From Streptomyces parvulus (lineage in GTDB: Bacteria > Actinomycetota > Actinomycetes > Streptomycetales > Streptomycetaceae): DNA of 64,000 nt. Each line of letters begins with the position of its first letter. The stretch's first letter is position 1. The stretch is taken from positions 52,855 through 116,854 of the forward strand of contig NZ_BMRX01000021.1 of NCBI RefSeq assembly GCF_014648855.1, in the 5' to 3' direction. Of the stretch, positions 1 to 7,822 are shown one piece after another. Both the position numbers and the translations under genes were made by a program. Below the pieces are notes generated by a model. The model saw nothing but the letters and a program-made list of their open reading frames with translations, was not told where the DNA came from and ran no database searches.

Positions 1-2
1 TG

Positions 3-497
3 CACGACTTCCCGGGCGACGAGAAGTGCAACTTCGGGCAGGAGGTTTCCTTCACCCACGACGGCCGGGACTTCCTGGAATACCGCTCGCACACCTGGGT
101 GCTCGACAAGGACGGCAACAAGGTCCGCCCGCTGGAGTCCGAGTACGGCTTCTGGCGCATCGACGCGAACCGCCGGGTCGAGGCCACGATGACCCGCGAC
201 GACGGCGTCATCGAGATCTGGTACGGCGAGCTGGCCGACCAGAAGCCGCAGATCGACCTGGTCACGGACGCGGTGGCCCGCACCGCCGCCTCGCGGCCCT
301 ACACCGGCGGCAAGCGGCTCTACGGCTACGTCAAGAGCGACCTCATGTGGGTCGGCGAGAAGCAGACCCCCGAGGTCGAGCTGCGGCCCTACATGTCGGC
401 GCACCTGAAGAAGGTCGTCACCCCCGAGGACGTCGAACGCTGGGCGAAGGCCCTCCCGGACGACATGCCGGACGACGGGATCGCCTTCTTCAAGTAG
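3..497 (+). CDS. Nitrobindin-like (FABP/THAP4-type) heme-binding beta-barrel protein, 5' end missing
   Basis: The reading frame is already open at the left edge, so the N-terminus lies outside the window; 164 C-terminal residues are present. Alternating polar/hydrophobic strands, a Gly-Glu-Lys-Cys-Asn-Phe-Gly-Gln-Glu segment near the edge and a late Met-Ser-Ala-His-Leu motif fit the DUF1794 / nitrobindin family, ten-stranded barrels that in actinobacteria can bind heme and react with nitric oxide or peroxynitrite. The usual length is about 160-200 residues, so only a short N-terminal part should be missing. The histidine in the MSAHL segment is the candidate proximal heme ligand. In S. coelicolor a gene of this family sits just before nur, as here. 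Family assignment is fairly secure; heme binding is inferred. Confidence 0.75.
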   Translation, partial: HDFPGDEKCNFGQEVSFTHDGRDFLEYRSHTWVLDKDGNKVRPLESEYGFWRIDANRRVEATMTRDDGVIEIWYGELADQKPQIDLVTDAVARTAASRPYTGGKRLYGYVKSDLMWVGEKQTPEVELRPYMSAHLKKVVTPEDVERWAKALPDDMPDDGIAFFK

Positions 498-513
498 CCG
501 CCGGGCGGTCTGT

Positions 514-777
514 TCATCCGTGCCAGACGATGGTGCAGACGTAGACGCACTCGTGCCGGGGCACCGCGAGGAACTGGATGAAGCCGCGTCCGCCGAAGAT
601 GGGGAAGTTCCGTAACCCGCCGGGCTTCCCCTCCGGTCGGCTGCCCGCGCCCTCGGCGTCCCGCCCGAGGGCGGCGATCTCGGTGGCGATGCGCTCCACC
701 TCGGCCACGACGCCGACGGGCAGTCCGGCGGTGAGGTACTCCTCGCTCGGGTTGTAGTCCCACTTCCAGTCGCTCAC
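514..777 (-). CDS. Small RelE/ParE-fold toxin-like protein
   Basis: 87 residues. The opening Trp-Lys-Trp-x-Tyr-Asn-Pro stretch, a central helix, a Gly/Pro-rich turn and a final run of hydrophobic strands resemble the compact RelE/ParE mRNA-interferase fold. The start ATG overlaps the stop of the upstream gene by 4 nt (ATGA), which is typical of a co-translated antitoxin-toxin pair. No diagnostic catalytic residue set can be confirmed by eye, so toxin activity is a hypothesis. It could be a degenerate or non-toxic member. It ends close to the convergent nitrobindin-like gene. Confidence 0.55.
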   Translation of the reverse strand: MSDWKWDYNPSEEYLTAGLPVGVVAEVERIATEIAALGRDAEGAGSRPEGKPGGLRNFPIFGGRGFIQFLAVPRHECVYVCTIVWHG

Positions 778-1124
778 AGGCCCGCCTCCGCCTCCGCCGC
801 GGCGTGGATCGCCCGAATCTCGGCCATGGCCTGCGTCGGATCCTCCGTTCCGGCGCCCACCACCTCTTCCAGGTGTCGCAGACGCGCGGCCAGGGGCGGC
901 CGGCGCTGGATCGCCACGAACACTCCCCAGGTGTGGACGAACGTGCGCAGTGGTGCGAGGGACTGGTTCTGCTGTGCGCTGGTGGTCGCCTCGACGAGGT
1001 CCTGAACGAAGGCGGGCACCCGGCTCGGCGTCAGCTTCTCGACCGCGGCGCGCAGTGCCTCGGGTGTGAGGGCGGGCATGGGGATGAGCGGCTCGGTGAG
1101 CGGTTCCGGGCGGTGTGCGGTCAC
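774..1124 (-). CDS. DUF6247-type protein, probable antitoxin partner
   Basis: 116 residues from a GTG start. The sequence is helical, with a Leu-Arg-Ala-Ala-Val-x-x-Leu-Thr-Pro opening, then Ser-Leu-Ala-Pro-Leu-Arg-x-Phe-Val and a basic Arg-Arg-Pro-Pro-Leu-Ala-Ala-Arg segment. This pattern is common in DUF6247 proteins, which in Streptomyces are usually encoded directly upstream of a RelE/ParE-like gene. Its stop overlaps the next start by 4 nt, so the two are co-translated. No DNA-binding domain is visible, so autoregulation, if any, is not obvious. The gene is divergent from nur, with about 120 nt between the start codons. Confidence 0.55.
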   Translation of the reverse strand: MTAHRPEPLTEPLIPMPALTPEALRAAVEKLTPSRVPAFVQDLVEATTSAQQNQSLAPLRTFVHTWGVFVAIQRRPPLAARLRHLEEVVGAGTEDPTQAMAEIRAIHAAAEAEAGL

Positions 1125-1246
1125 GGGAGAGTCCTCCGGATCAAGGGCCGGTGCTGGTGTCGACGGTACCGACCGCGGACGAGAGCCGGGGACGCTTCCC
1201 CGGACGGCCTCTCCCGGGGCGGCCCGCCGGGCCTAGACTCATGGGT

Positions 1247-1684
1247 GTGGTGAGCACCGACTGGAAGAGCGATCTCAGACAGCGCGGCTACCGGCTGACC
1301 CCGCAGCGTCAGCTGGTGCTCGAAGCCGTCGACACCCTCGAACACGCGACACCCGACGACATCCTCGGCCAGGTGCGGAAGACGGCGTCGGGCGTCAACA
1401 TCTCCACCGTCTACCGGACGCTGGAGCTGCTGGAGGAGCTGGGGCTGGTCAGCCACGCCCACCTCGGGCACGGCGCGCCGACCTACCACCTGGCCGACCG
1501 CCACCATCACCTCCACCTGGTCTGCCGGGACTGCACCGAGGTGATCGAGGCCGACGTCTCGGTGGCGGCCGACTTCACTGCCAAGCTCCGCGAGGAGTTC
1601 GGCTTCGACACCGACATGAAGCACTTCGCGATCTTCGGGCGGTGCCGGGACTGCTCCCTGAAGGGTTCAACTACCGAGTCGTAG
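1247..1684 (+). CDS. nur: Nickel-responsive Fur-family repressor Nur
   Basis: 145 residues. Nur is a dimeric Fur-family repressor that with Ni2+ shuts off nickel uptake genes and the Fe-superoxide dismutase. Counting from the GTG at 1247 puts His at 33, 70, 72, 86, 88 and 90, the metal-ligand positions described for the S. coelicolor protein; this agreement is the main reason for choosing this start. The winged helix covers residues ~8-82, with the recognition helix near Ser-Thr-Val-Tyr-Arg-Thr. The His-rich hinge and Cys93-x2-Cys96 follow, with a second Cys pair close to the C-terminus. A -10 element TAGACT ends 7 nt before this GTG, suggesting a leaderless message. An ATG six bases upstream (1241) is the alternative start. 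Confidence 0.93.
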   Translation: MVSTDWKSDLRQRGYRLTPQRQLVLEAVDTLEHATPDDILGQVRKTASGVNISTVYRTLELLEELGLVSHAHLGHGAPTYHLADRHHHLHLVCRDCTEVIEADVSVAADFTAKLREEFGFDTDMKHFAIFGRCRDCSLKGSTTES

Positions 1685-1693
1685 GCTAGGCGT

Positions 1694-2659
1694 ATGAAGA
1701 GCCCCCTGCTGTCCCTGCCCGGCGCCGTCCCCGCCGAGGGTGTGGACGAAGGCGTCGCCGCCCACTACGGCGACCTGTTCCGCGAGCAGCGTGCCCTCGC
1801 CGACGGCACCGGCTTCGTCGACCTGTCCCACCGCGGTGTCGTCACCGTCACGGGCGACGACCGGCTGGCCTGGCTGCACCTGCTGCTCACCCAGCACGTC
1901 AGCGACCTGCCGGCCGGCGAGGCCACCGAGGCGCTGATCCTCTCCGCGAACGGCCACATCGAGCATGCCCTGTACCTCGTCGACGACGGCACCACCACGT
2001 GGGCCCACGTGGAGCCCGGCAGCCAGGAGGCGCTGATCGCCTACCTGGAGTCGATGAAGTTCTTCTACCGGGTCGAGGTCGCCGACCGCACCGCCGACAC
2101 CGCGGTCGTGCACCTGCCCGCGGGGTCCATCACCGAGGTCCCCGAGGGCGCCGCCGTCCGCGAGACGCCGTACGGCCGTGACCTCTTCCTGCCGCGGGAG
2201 CGGCTGGAGGCGTTCGCCGACGGCGCCGGTCCCGCGGCCGGGATCCTCGCCCACGAGGCGCTGCGGGTCGAGCAGCACCGGCCCCGGCTCGGTTTCGAGA
2301 CCGACCACCGGACCATCCCGCACGAGCTGGGCTGGATCGGCACGGCCGTGCACCTCCAGAAGGGCTGCTACCGGGGCCAGGAGACCGTCGCCCGGGTGCA
2401 GAACCTCGGCAAGCCGCCGCGCCGCCTGGTCTTCCTGCACCTGGACGGCAGCGAGGTGCACCTGCCGCCGGCCGGCGCGGAGATCCGGCTCGCGGACGAC
2501 GGCCCCGAGGGCCGGAAGATCGGCTTCGTCACCACGTCCGTACGCCACCACGAGCTGGGCCCCGTCGCCCTCGCCCTGGTCAAGCGGAACATCCCGGTGG
2601 ACGCGCGGCTGACCGCCGAGGACACGGCCGCCGCCCAGGAGACGGTCGTGGAACCCTGA
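1694..2659 (+). CDS. Folate-binding YgfZ/GcvT-like protein
   Basis: 321 residues. Shows the YgfZ signature Lys-Gly-Cys-Tyr-x-Gly-Gln-Glu near residue 225, with the conserved cysteine, plus the GcvT-like fold (N-terminal barrel and C-terminal Gly-Phe-Val-Thr segment). YgfZ/IBA57 proteins bind tetrahydrofolate and assist assembly or repair of certain [4Fe-4S] enzymes; they do not perform glycine cleavage. Length is normal. A TAGGCT box at 1682 overlaps the nur stop codon and ends 6 nt before the ATG, so this gene may have its own leaderless transcript besides read-through from nur. Confidence 0.85.
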   Translation: MKSPLLSLPGAVPAEGVDEGVAAHYGDLFREQRALADGTGFVDLSHRGVVTVTGDDRLAWLHLLLTQHVSDLPAGEATEALILSANGHIEHALYLVDDGTTTWAHVEPGSQEALIAYLESMKFFYRVEVADRTADTAVVHLPAGSITEVPEGAAVRETPYGRDLFLPRERLEAFADGAGPAAGILAHEALRVEQHRPRLGFETDHRTIPHELGWIGTAVHLQKGCYRGQETVARVQNLGKPPRRLVFLHLDGSEVHLPPAGAEIRLADDGPEGRKIGFVTTSVRHHELGPVALALVKRNIPVDARLTAEDTAAAQETVVEP

Positions 2660-2683
2660 GCCTGGAACCCCGAGCCCCGGCGC

Positions 2684-3109
2684 TCAGACCTCCAGCAGGA
2701 CGGTGAACGGGCCGTCGTTCGTCAGGCTCACCCGCATCTGCGCGCCGAACCGGCCCGTCGCCACCGTCGCGCCCAGCGCGCGCAGCGCCGCCACGACCTC
2801 GTCGACCAGCGGCTCGGCGACGTCGCCGGGCGCGGCCGCGTTCCAGGTGGGGCGCCGGCCCTTGCGGGCGTCGCCGTACAGGGTGAACTGGCTGATCACC
2901 AGGAGCGGTGCGCCGAGGTCGCTGCACGACTTCTCGTCGGGCAGGATCCGCACCGACCAGAGCTTGCGGGCCAGCTGCGCCGCCTTCTCCTTCGTGTCCT
3001 CGTGGGTCACACCGACCAGGACGCACAGCCCCGTGCCGTCGATCGACCCCACGGTCTCGCCGTCCACGACGACGCTCGCGCCGTCCACCCTCTGCACCAC
3101 TGCACGCAT
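2684..3109 (-). CDS. dtd: D-aminoacyl-tRNA deacylase
   Basis: 141 residues from the ATG at 3109, giving the canonical Met-Arg-Ala-Val-Val-Gln-Arg-Val N-terminus; the frame is open further upstream but that part is not conserved. DTD hydrolyses D-amino acids and glycine from mischarged tRNAs in the cytoplasm. The active-site motif Ser-Gln-Phe-Thr-Leu is present near residue 76, and the C-terminal Asn-Asp-Gly-Pro motif carries the cross-subunit Gly-cisPro. After that proline the usual Val-Thr is Phe-Thr, a mild variation. The gene is convergent with the YgfZ-like gene, with 24 nt between them, and divergent from rsiG. Confidence 0.92.
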   Translation of the reverse strand: MRAVVQRVDGASVVVDGETVGSIDGTGLCVLVGVTHEDTKEKAAQLARKLWSVRILPDEKSCSDLGAPLLVISQFTLYGDARKGRRPTWNAAAPGDVAEPLVDEVVAALRALGATVATGRFGAQMRVSLTNDGPFTVLLEV

Positions 3110-3238
3110 CCCGCCATGATGCCGTGCGCCCCCGGGGAAGCCGCGGGTGGGACCGTAGGACGATTTTTTCGCCATCTACCCCCCATCTGGGGCCGATCGG
3201 GGGCACTCGGTCACATAGCGACCACAGAGGATGGCACC

Positions 3239-3271
3239 ATGCTCTCCCAGACGCCGGTCGAGGGACGGTAG
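3239..3271 (+). other. Possible 10-codon upstream ORF in the rsiG leader
   Basis: An ATG at 3239 preceded by AGAGG opens a 10-codon frame (MLSQTPVEGR) that stops 5 nt before the rsiG start and covers the rsiG Shine-Dalgarno region. Translation could therefore influence rsiG initiation. There is no evidence beyond position and an acceptable ribosome site. Confidence 0.25.
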
Positions 3272-3276
3272 GGCAG

Positions 3277-3897
3277 ATGAGCACTTCGAGTACGGGACGG
3301 TCGCTCGGGACCGTCGCGTTCACATGTCCGGGTGGTCTGGAGGCCCCCCGGCCCCCCGTGCAGCGCACGGACAGTCCGGCGCTCCCGGCCGGACCCCCGG
3401 AGCACGACCTGACCGCACTGAGCCTGCCCGAGCTGCGCACCCTGCGCCGGGACGCCCAGCGCGAGGAGGCGGACCTCAGCTACGTGCGCCGCCTGCTCCA
3501 GGGGCGTATCGACATCCTGCGCGCGGAGCTGGCGGGGCGCGGGCCGGCGGCCGTGGTGACCACCGCGGCGACCGGGTCGGTGGTCGAGCGGCTCTCGGAG
3601 ATCCTGGCCGACGCCCCGGCGCGGCAGCGCTCCTCCGCCCGGCACGTGACGCTCGGCACACCGCGGAGCGAAGCGTGCAGGCGGCTGGCGGCGGAGATGC
3701 TGGGCGAGGTGGAGCTCTCGGACCTGACGGCCCGCACCGACACCGAGCTGACCGACGGAATGGGCCGGCTCGTCCGCTACGAGCAGCAGGTCTCCCGCGA
3801 CCGGCAGCGCCTCCAGCGCACGGCGGACGGCTGCAGCACGGAGATCGCACGCCGGTACCGTGAAGGGGAAGCACAAGTCGACGACCTGCTCGTGTGA
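3277..3897 (+). CDS. rsiG: c-di-GMP-dependent anti-sigma factor RsiG (for WhiG)
   Basis: 206 residues. RsiG, when loaded with cyclic di-GMP, sequesters the sporulation sigma factor WhiG. The published c-di-GMP motif E(x3)S(x2)R(x3)Q(x3)D occurs here exactly twice: Glu64-Ser68-Arg71-Gln75-Asp79 and Glu169-Ser173-Arg176-Gln180-Asp184. Each copy lies in a long helix, consistent with the antiparallel coiled coil that clamps a c-di-GMP dimer. The first ~45 residues are Pro-rich and probably disordered. Start ATG 3277 gives the family length; the frame runs open upstream to 2908 but antisense to dtd. whiG itself is not in the window. Confidence 0.92.
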   Translation: MSTSSTGRSLGTVAFTCPGGLEAPRPPVQRTDSPALPAGPPEHDLTALSLPELRTLRRDAQREEADLSYVRRLLQGRIDILRAELAGRGPAAVVTTAATGSVVERLSEILADAPARQRSSARHVTLGTPRSEACRRLAAEMLGEVELSDLTARTDTELTDGMGRLVRYEQQVSRDRQRLQRTADGCSTEIARRYREGEAQVDDLLV

Positions 3898-3987
3898 CAC
3901 GGGAGGCGGCCTTCAGCGCCGCCCTCCGGGGTCCGGTGATCCCGGGCCGTCGCGGCGGCGGGTCACCCGTCCGGAAGGCCACCGCCG

Positions 3988-5019
3988 ATGCCCGCGCCCC
4001 AGCCGTCGCAACCGTCCCAGCCGCCCCGGCAGCCGTCGGGGGCGGAGCAGCCCGCCCCGGCCTCCGCGCTCTCGCCGGTCGCGCCGCCCGTCCTCGCCGA
4101 GGTCGTCCGGTCCGGCTTCGTCGAGGGGCGGCACCGGGGCAGCCTGGTCGTCCTGGGCGCCGACGGGGCCGTGCAGCTGGCGCTGGGCGACGTGACGGCG
4201 CCGGTCTTCCCGCGCTCCGCCAACAAGCCGATGCAGGCGGCGGGCGTGCTGCGGGCCGGCCTCGACCTGGCGGAGGAACGGCTGGCGCTGGCCTCCGCCA
4301 GCCACTCTGGAGAACCGTTTCACCGCGATCTGGTCCGCAAGATGCTGGCCGAGTACGGCCTGGACCCGGCGCTCCTCCAGTGCCCGCCCGACCTGCCCCT
4401 GGACGCCGAGGAGCGGGACACCTACCTGGCCTCGGGCGCAGTGCCCGACCGGGTCACCATGAACTGCTCCGGCAAGCACACCGCCATGCTCGCGGTCTGC
4501 GCCCAGCGGGGCTGGCCCATGGAGACGTACCTCGACCCCGGCCACCCGCTGCAGCGGACCATCCACCGGGTGGTGGAGGAGGCGGCGGGCGAGCCGGTCG
4601 CCGCCGTCGGCACGGACGGGTGCGGGGCGCCGCTGATGGCGATCAGCCTGGTCGGGCTGGCCCGCGCCTTCCGGTCCTTCGTGGGCGCCGAGCCGGGCAC
4701 GCCGCAGCGCCGGGTCGCCGACGCGATGCGGGCCCACCCCGAGTACGTCGCCGGCACCCGCCGCGCCGACACCTGGCTCATGCGCGAGGTGCCCGGCAGC
4801 CTCTCCAAGATGGGCGCCGAGGCGGTCCAGGCGCTGGCCCTGCCGGACGGCCGCGCCCTCGCCTTCAAGGTCGAGGACGGCGCCGTCCGGGCCCTGGGGC
4901 CGGTGCTGGCCCGCGCGCTGACGCTGATGGGGGTGGAGGGACCGGTCGTGGACCGCGTCGGCCGCGCGCCGCTGCTGGGCGGCGGGCACGAGGTGGGGGA
5001 GATCCGGGCGGCCTTCTGA
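3988..5019 (+). CDS. Class 3 (Rhizobium etli-type) L-asparaginase
   Basis: 343 residues. COG4448-type asparaginase, unrelated to the E. coli types I and II; it hydrolyses L-asparagine to aspartate and ammonia. Family motifs are all visible: Arg-Ser-Ala-Asn-Lys (the Ser-x-x-Lys catalytic dyad), Ala-Ser-His-Ser-Gly-Glu, Asn-Cys-Ser-Gly-Lys-His and Asp-Gly-Cys-Gly-Ala-Pro. The two cysteines and a lysine in the latter pair correspond to the metal-site ligands seen in the R. etli enzyme. The first ~30 residues are a Pro/Gln-rich disordered extension without a signal peptide, so it is probably cytoplasmic. A GGAAGG ribosome site precedes the ATG. Confidence 0.88.
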   Translation: MPAPQPSQPSQPPRQPSGAEQPAPASALSPVAPPVLAEVVRSGFVEGRHRGSLVVLGADGAVQLALGDVTAPVFPRSANKPMQAAGVLRAGLDLAEERLALASASHSGEPFHRDLVRKMLAEYGLDPALLQCPPDLPLDAEERDTYLASGAVPDRVTMNCSGKHTAMLAVCAQRGWPMETYLDPGHPLQRTIHRVVEEAAGEPVAAVGTDGCGAPLMAISLVGLARAFRSFVGAEPGTPQRRVADAMRAHPEYVAGTRRADTWLMREVPGSLSKMGAEAVQALALPDGRALAFKVEDGAVRALGPVLARALTLMGVEGPVVDRVGRAPLLGGGHEVGEIRAAF

Positions 5020-5112
5020 GGGCCGCCGGGTGACCGCGCCCGCGTCCGGGCCTCGCCCGAGCACCGGGAAATCCGCGCGACGCGGGCGAGCGGGCCGACC
5101 TACGGTGGGATC

Positions 5113-6369
5113 ATGACCCGCCCTGCCGACATCGACGTGCGTCCCGTCACCGAGGCCGACTTCCCCGACTGGAACCGGGCCCTGAACACCGGTTTCCTCA
5201 TGCCGCCCGCGGTGGCCCGGGCGCAGCTGGACGCCCGTCGGGAGCAGTTCGTGCCGGGCCGCACCCTCGGTGCCTTCGACGGGAAGCGCTGCGTGGCGAC
5301 CTTCCGGTCCTTCGACCAGGAGATCACCGCGGTCGGGGGCGCCCTCGTCCCCGCCGACGCCGTGTCCAACGTGACGGTCACCCCGACCCACCGGCGCCGC
5401 GGCCTGCTGACCCGCATGATGGCGCAGGACCTCGCGGCGGCGAAGGAGCGCGGGGACGTCGTGTCCACGCTGATCGCGGCCGAGTACCCGATCTACGGCC
5501 GGTACGGCTACGGCCCCGCCACCACGATGACCGAGTGGACGGTCGACGTGCCCCGGGCGGGACTGGACCCGCGCGCCAGGATCCCGGCCGACGGCGGGCG
5601 GATCGACCTGGTGGACGGCGAGGACGTGCGGGATCTCGGTCCCGGGCTGCACGAGCGGGTGCGGCGGTCCCAGCCGGGCGCGGTCAGCCGCCCCGAGCTG
5701 TGGTGGCGGGCGCGGACCGGCGTCGTCAGCACCAACGGCACCCCGTGGACCGAGCCCTTCTACGCCGTGTACCGCTCGGCGGACGGTGAGGTCGAGGGCA
5801 TGGTCTCGTACCGGGCGGACGACCACTGGGGCGACGCCAAGCAGCCGCTGGAGACGGCGACCGTGGAGTGGCTGCTGGCCGCGACGCCCGCCGCCGAGCG
5901 GGCGCTGTGGCACTTCCTGTGCTCGATCGACTGGATCACCACGGTCAAGAGCGGCTGGCGGTCCCCCGACGACCTGCTCCCGCACCTCCTGCCGGACCCG
6001 CGCGCGGCCCGCGTCGTCACACAGGCGGACTGGCTGTGGGTGCGGATCCTGGACGTCGTACGGGCGCTGGAGGCGCGGACGTACGAGGGGCGGGGTTCCG
6101 TGGTGCTGGAGGTCGGGGACCGGGCCGGGCTGACCGGCGGGCGGTGGCGGCTGGAGGCCGGGCCGGACGGGGCGTCCTGTACGGCGACCACCGGGAGCGC
6201 CGATCTCGCGCTCGACGTGGGCGAGCTGGGGACGCTGTGGCTGGGCGACGAGTCGGCGGTGCGGCTGGCGGCGCTCGGCCGGGTGCGGGAAGAACGAGCG
6301 GGCGCCGCCCGTGTGGTCGACGCCCTGCTGCGTACGTCCAGGCGGCCTTGGTGCCCGGACATGTTCTGA
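5113..6369 (+). CDS. Eis-like GNAT-family N-acetyltransferase
   Basis: 418 residues, the size of the Eis family: a tandem GNAT fold followed by an SCP2-like C-terminal domain (~residues 300-418). Acetyl-CoA site: Val-Thr-Pro-Thr-His-Arg-Arg-Arg-Gly near residue 94. The chain ends in Asp-Met-Phe-COOH, in keeping with Eis enzymes, where the C-terminal phenylalanine carboxylate acts as catalytic base. Family members acetylate several amines of aminoglycosides or lysine side chains; the natural substrate here is unknown. TACGGT ends 6 nt before the ATG, suggesting leaderless transcription. Confidence 0.85.
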   Translation: MTRPADIDVRPVTEADFPDWNRALNTGFLMPPAVARAQLDARREQFVPGRTLGAFDGKRCVATFRSFDQEITAVGGALVPADAVSNVTVTPTHRRRGLLTRMMAQDLAAAKERGDVVSTLIAAEYPIYGRYGYGPATTMTEWTVDVPRAGLDPRARIPADGGRIDLVDGEDVRDLGPGLHERVRRSQPGAVSRPELWWRARTGVVSTNGTPWTEPFYAVYRSADGEVEGMVSYRADDHWGDAKQPLETATVEWLLAATPAAERALWHFLCSIDWITTVKSGWRSPDDLLPHLLPDPRAARVVTQADWLWVRILDVVRALEARTYEGRGSVVLEVGDRAGLTGGRWRLEAGPDGASCTATTGSADLALDVGELGTLWLGDESAVRLAALGRVREERAGAARVVDALLRTSRRPWCPDMF

Positions 6370-6503
6370 GAGTGCTCCCTTCCGCCGGTGACGGTGGTCG
6401 TGCGCATCCGTAGCGCGTGCTCTTCGGTGCTGCTCTTCAGTTGTGGTTGTGGTTGTTGTTCGGGTGGGGCGGTGGTGCGGTGGTGCGGTGGTGCCTACTG
6501 ACC

Positions 6504-6542
6504 GTCCGGGCTCCCGGCTCCCCTCCGGAAGGGGGCCCGGAC
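6504..6542. terminator. Stem-loop between convergent genes
   Basis: Arms GTCCGGGC (6504-6511) and GCCCGGAC (6535-6542) with a further CCCT/AGGG pairing inside. It lies between the ends of the Eis-like gene (+) and the small membrane peptide gene (-), so it could terminate both. The upstream stretch 6437-6493 is a G/T-rich simple repeat (GGTGGTGC and TTGTGG units). Confidence 0.5.
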
Positions 6543-6557
6543 AGCAGTAAGTCGGTA

Positions 6558-6743
6558 TCAGCCGGACTGGGCGAGCAGCATCACGAGGATCACCGCGCCC
6601 ACACCGCCGATCATGGTGTTCTTCGCCTTGATGCCGATGGACAGCGCGACGAACGCGATGATGCCCATGGGCCCGTACTTCCACTGCACGAGCTGCTCGA
6701 AGCCGATGGCCAGAGCGGCGACGACGATGGCGATGAGCGGCAT
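6558..6743 (-). CDS. 61-residue hydrophobic membrane peptide (first dev-type module)
   Basis: ATG at 6743 is preceded by a clear AGGGGG ribosome site; stop at 6558. Two membrane-spanning segments (~residues 2-14 and 27-38, continuing with a hydrophobic C-terminus) surround the motif Phe-Glu-Gln-Leu-Val-Gln-Trp-Lys-Tyr-Gly. The same motif occurs in the 62-residue protein at 7823-8011, so the two are paralogues. Each is divergent from a DevA-family regulator. No signal-peptidase site or known domain is visible. The conserved Trp-Lys-Tyr-Gly loop is probably at the membrane surface. The function is unknown; the arrangement suggests it is a target of the adjacent regulator. Confidence 0.8.
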   Translation of the reverse strand: MPLIAIVVAALAIGFEQLVQWKYGPMGIIAFVALSIGIKAKNTMIGGVGAVILVMLLAQSG

Positions 6744-6800
6744 GGTGTACCCCCTGTTCACCGTGGTGGCCAACCCCCGTAAGGTCTGACCACGTTGCTC

Positions 6801-6817
6801 AAGTTGGCTGCCAACTT
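6801..6817. promoter_or_regulatory. Palindromic operator AAGTTGGCTGCCAACTT
   Basis: Perfect 8-bp inverted repeat around one base, in the divergent promoter region between the membrane peptide gene and the GntR regulator at 6904. A near-identical palindrome sits at the same place in the second module (8086-8100). Probable binding site of the DevA-type regulators. Confidence 0.65.
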
Positions 6818-6891
6818 CACTGTACTTATCTCCGCTTGGGCACGGCTCATAACCACCTTTCCGCGAACTGCCCAAAGATGGCGAGAAGTTG

Positions 6892-6903
6892 TAGTGTTTG
6901 GTC
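6892..6903 (+). promoter_or_regulatory. -10 element (TAGTGT) of a leaderless GntR gene
   Basis: TAGTGT at 6892-6897 ends 6 nt before GTG 6904. The block AAGTTGTAG[T/C]GTTTGGTCGTG is almost identical in front of the devA copy (8171-8190), so promoter and start are conserved together. No good -35 is visible. Confidence 0.5.
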
Positions 6904-7812
6904 GTGGAGCGGGAACATGCCCCCGTCAATGGGCGGAAGAGACCGCGGCCGCCACAGCCGACGCACCGCGAGGTGGCCGACGAACTGCGGTCCCGGATCA
7001 GGTCCGGCCGGCTGCGGCCGGGCCAGCGCATGCCCACCCAGGCGCAGTTGGCCGATGAGTTCGGGGTGGAGCGCGGCACCGTGCGCCAGGCCCTGCGCAT
7101 CCTCCAGTCGGAACGTCTGCTCACCAATGTGTCCAAGGGGAGCCCCGCGACCGTCGCCCCCGACCTCCACGGCGCCATGGCCGGGCCGTCGGCGCCGCCG
7201 ATGCCCACCACCGTCGCCCTCGCTGGCCGCATCGCCGAGGCCTTCGCCGCCCCGCACGTGGAGATCGACGCCCTGTGCCTGACCTCCGTGTCCCTGACCC
7301 TCGCCATCGGCGAACCGCTGCGCCAGATCCACGCGGGGCGACTGAAACCGGCCAAGGTCGACGTCCGCGTCCTGCTGCCGAGCCGCCACATCGACCTGGC
7401 CTTCCCGGTGCCGGTGGGCGGCGGGGGCGAGGCCGGGGACGCGGTGCACGAGCGGTGGCTGGCCATGCGCAACGCCCAGGGCCAGGTGCTCCAGCACAAC
7501 CTGCTGAGCCTGAGGGCCACGCACGGCGTCGACGTGCGCGTCTCCTTCCGGGCGCTGCCGTTCACGCCGCCGGTGAAGCTCTACCTGCTCAACGGCTCGG
7601 AGGCCCTCTTCGCGTACTACACGCTGAGCCGGCGCGAGCAGGAGATCGGCCACGAGCAACTGGAGATGTACGACGCGGAGGGCGTCCGCTCGACGCTGTT
7701 CGGCTTCGACCAGCGCGGGGGTCTGCGCGACGGCGCGTTCGTGAAGCAGTCGCGGCTGTGGTTCGACGCGCTGTGGGGGACGATCAGCTCGGAGCTGCTG
7801 CTCACGAGCTGA
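6904..7812 (+). CDS. DevA-family GntR transcriptional regulator (paralogue of devA)
   Basis: 302 residues from the GTG at 6904 (a TTG two codons upstream is possible but lies inside the promoter). The N-terminal GntR winged helix (~residues 18-80) contains Gln-Ala-Gln-Leu-Ala-Asp-Glu-Phe-Gly-Val and Arg-Gly-Thr-Val-Arg-Gln-Ala-Leu. The C-terminal ~200 residues are neither UTRA nor FCD but the domain characteristic of the small Streptomyces DevA subfamily. It is about 60% similar to the product at 8188-9057. In S. coelicolor the equivalent gene lies two loci before devA and, as I recall, was named devE; I leave the symbol blank. The likely targets are its own promoter and the divergent membrane peptide gene. 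Confidence 0.85.
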   Translation: MEREHAPVNGRKRPRPPQPTHREVADELRSRIRSGRLRPGQRMPTQAQLADEFGVERGTVRQALRILQSERLLTNVSKGSPATVAPDLHGAMAGPSAPPMPTTVALAGRIAEAFAAPHVEIDALCLTSVSLTLAIGEPLRQIHAGRLKPAKVDVRVLLPSRHIDLAFPVPVGGGGEAGDAVHERWLAMRNAQGQVLQHNLLSLRATHGVDVRVSFRALPFTPPVKLYLLNGSEALFAYYTLSRREQEIGHEQLEMYDAEGVRSTLFGFDQRGGLRDGAFVKQSRLWFDALWGTISSELLLTS

Positions 7813-7822
7813 CCGCCCCCGG

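Noticed and set aside
6437..6493. G-quadruplex-forming element in the G/T-rich repeat
   Set aside because: G runs are mostly two bases long; the stretch is a simple repeat and no function can be argued.
3913..6684. 923-residue open frame on the minus strand opposite the asparaginase and acetyltransferase genes
   Set aside because: His/Arg/Pro/Gly-rich shadow typical of high-GC antisense frames; both plus-strand genes have clear family motifs.
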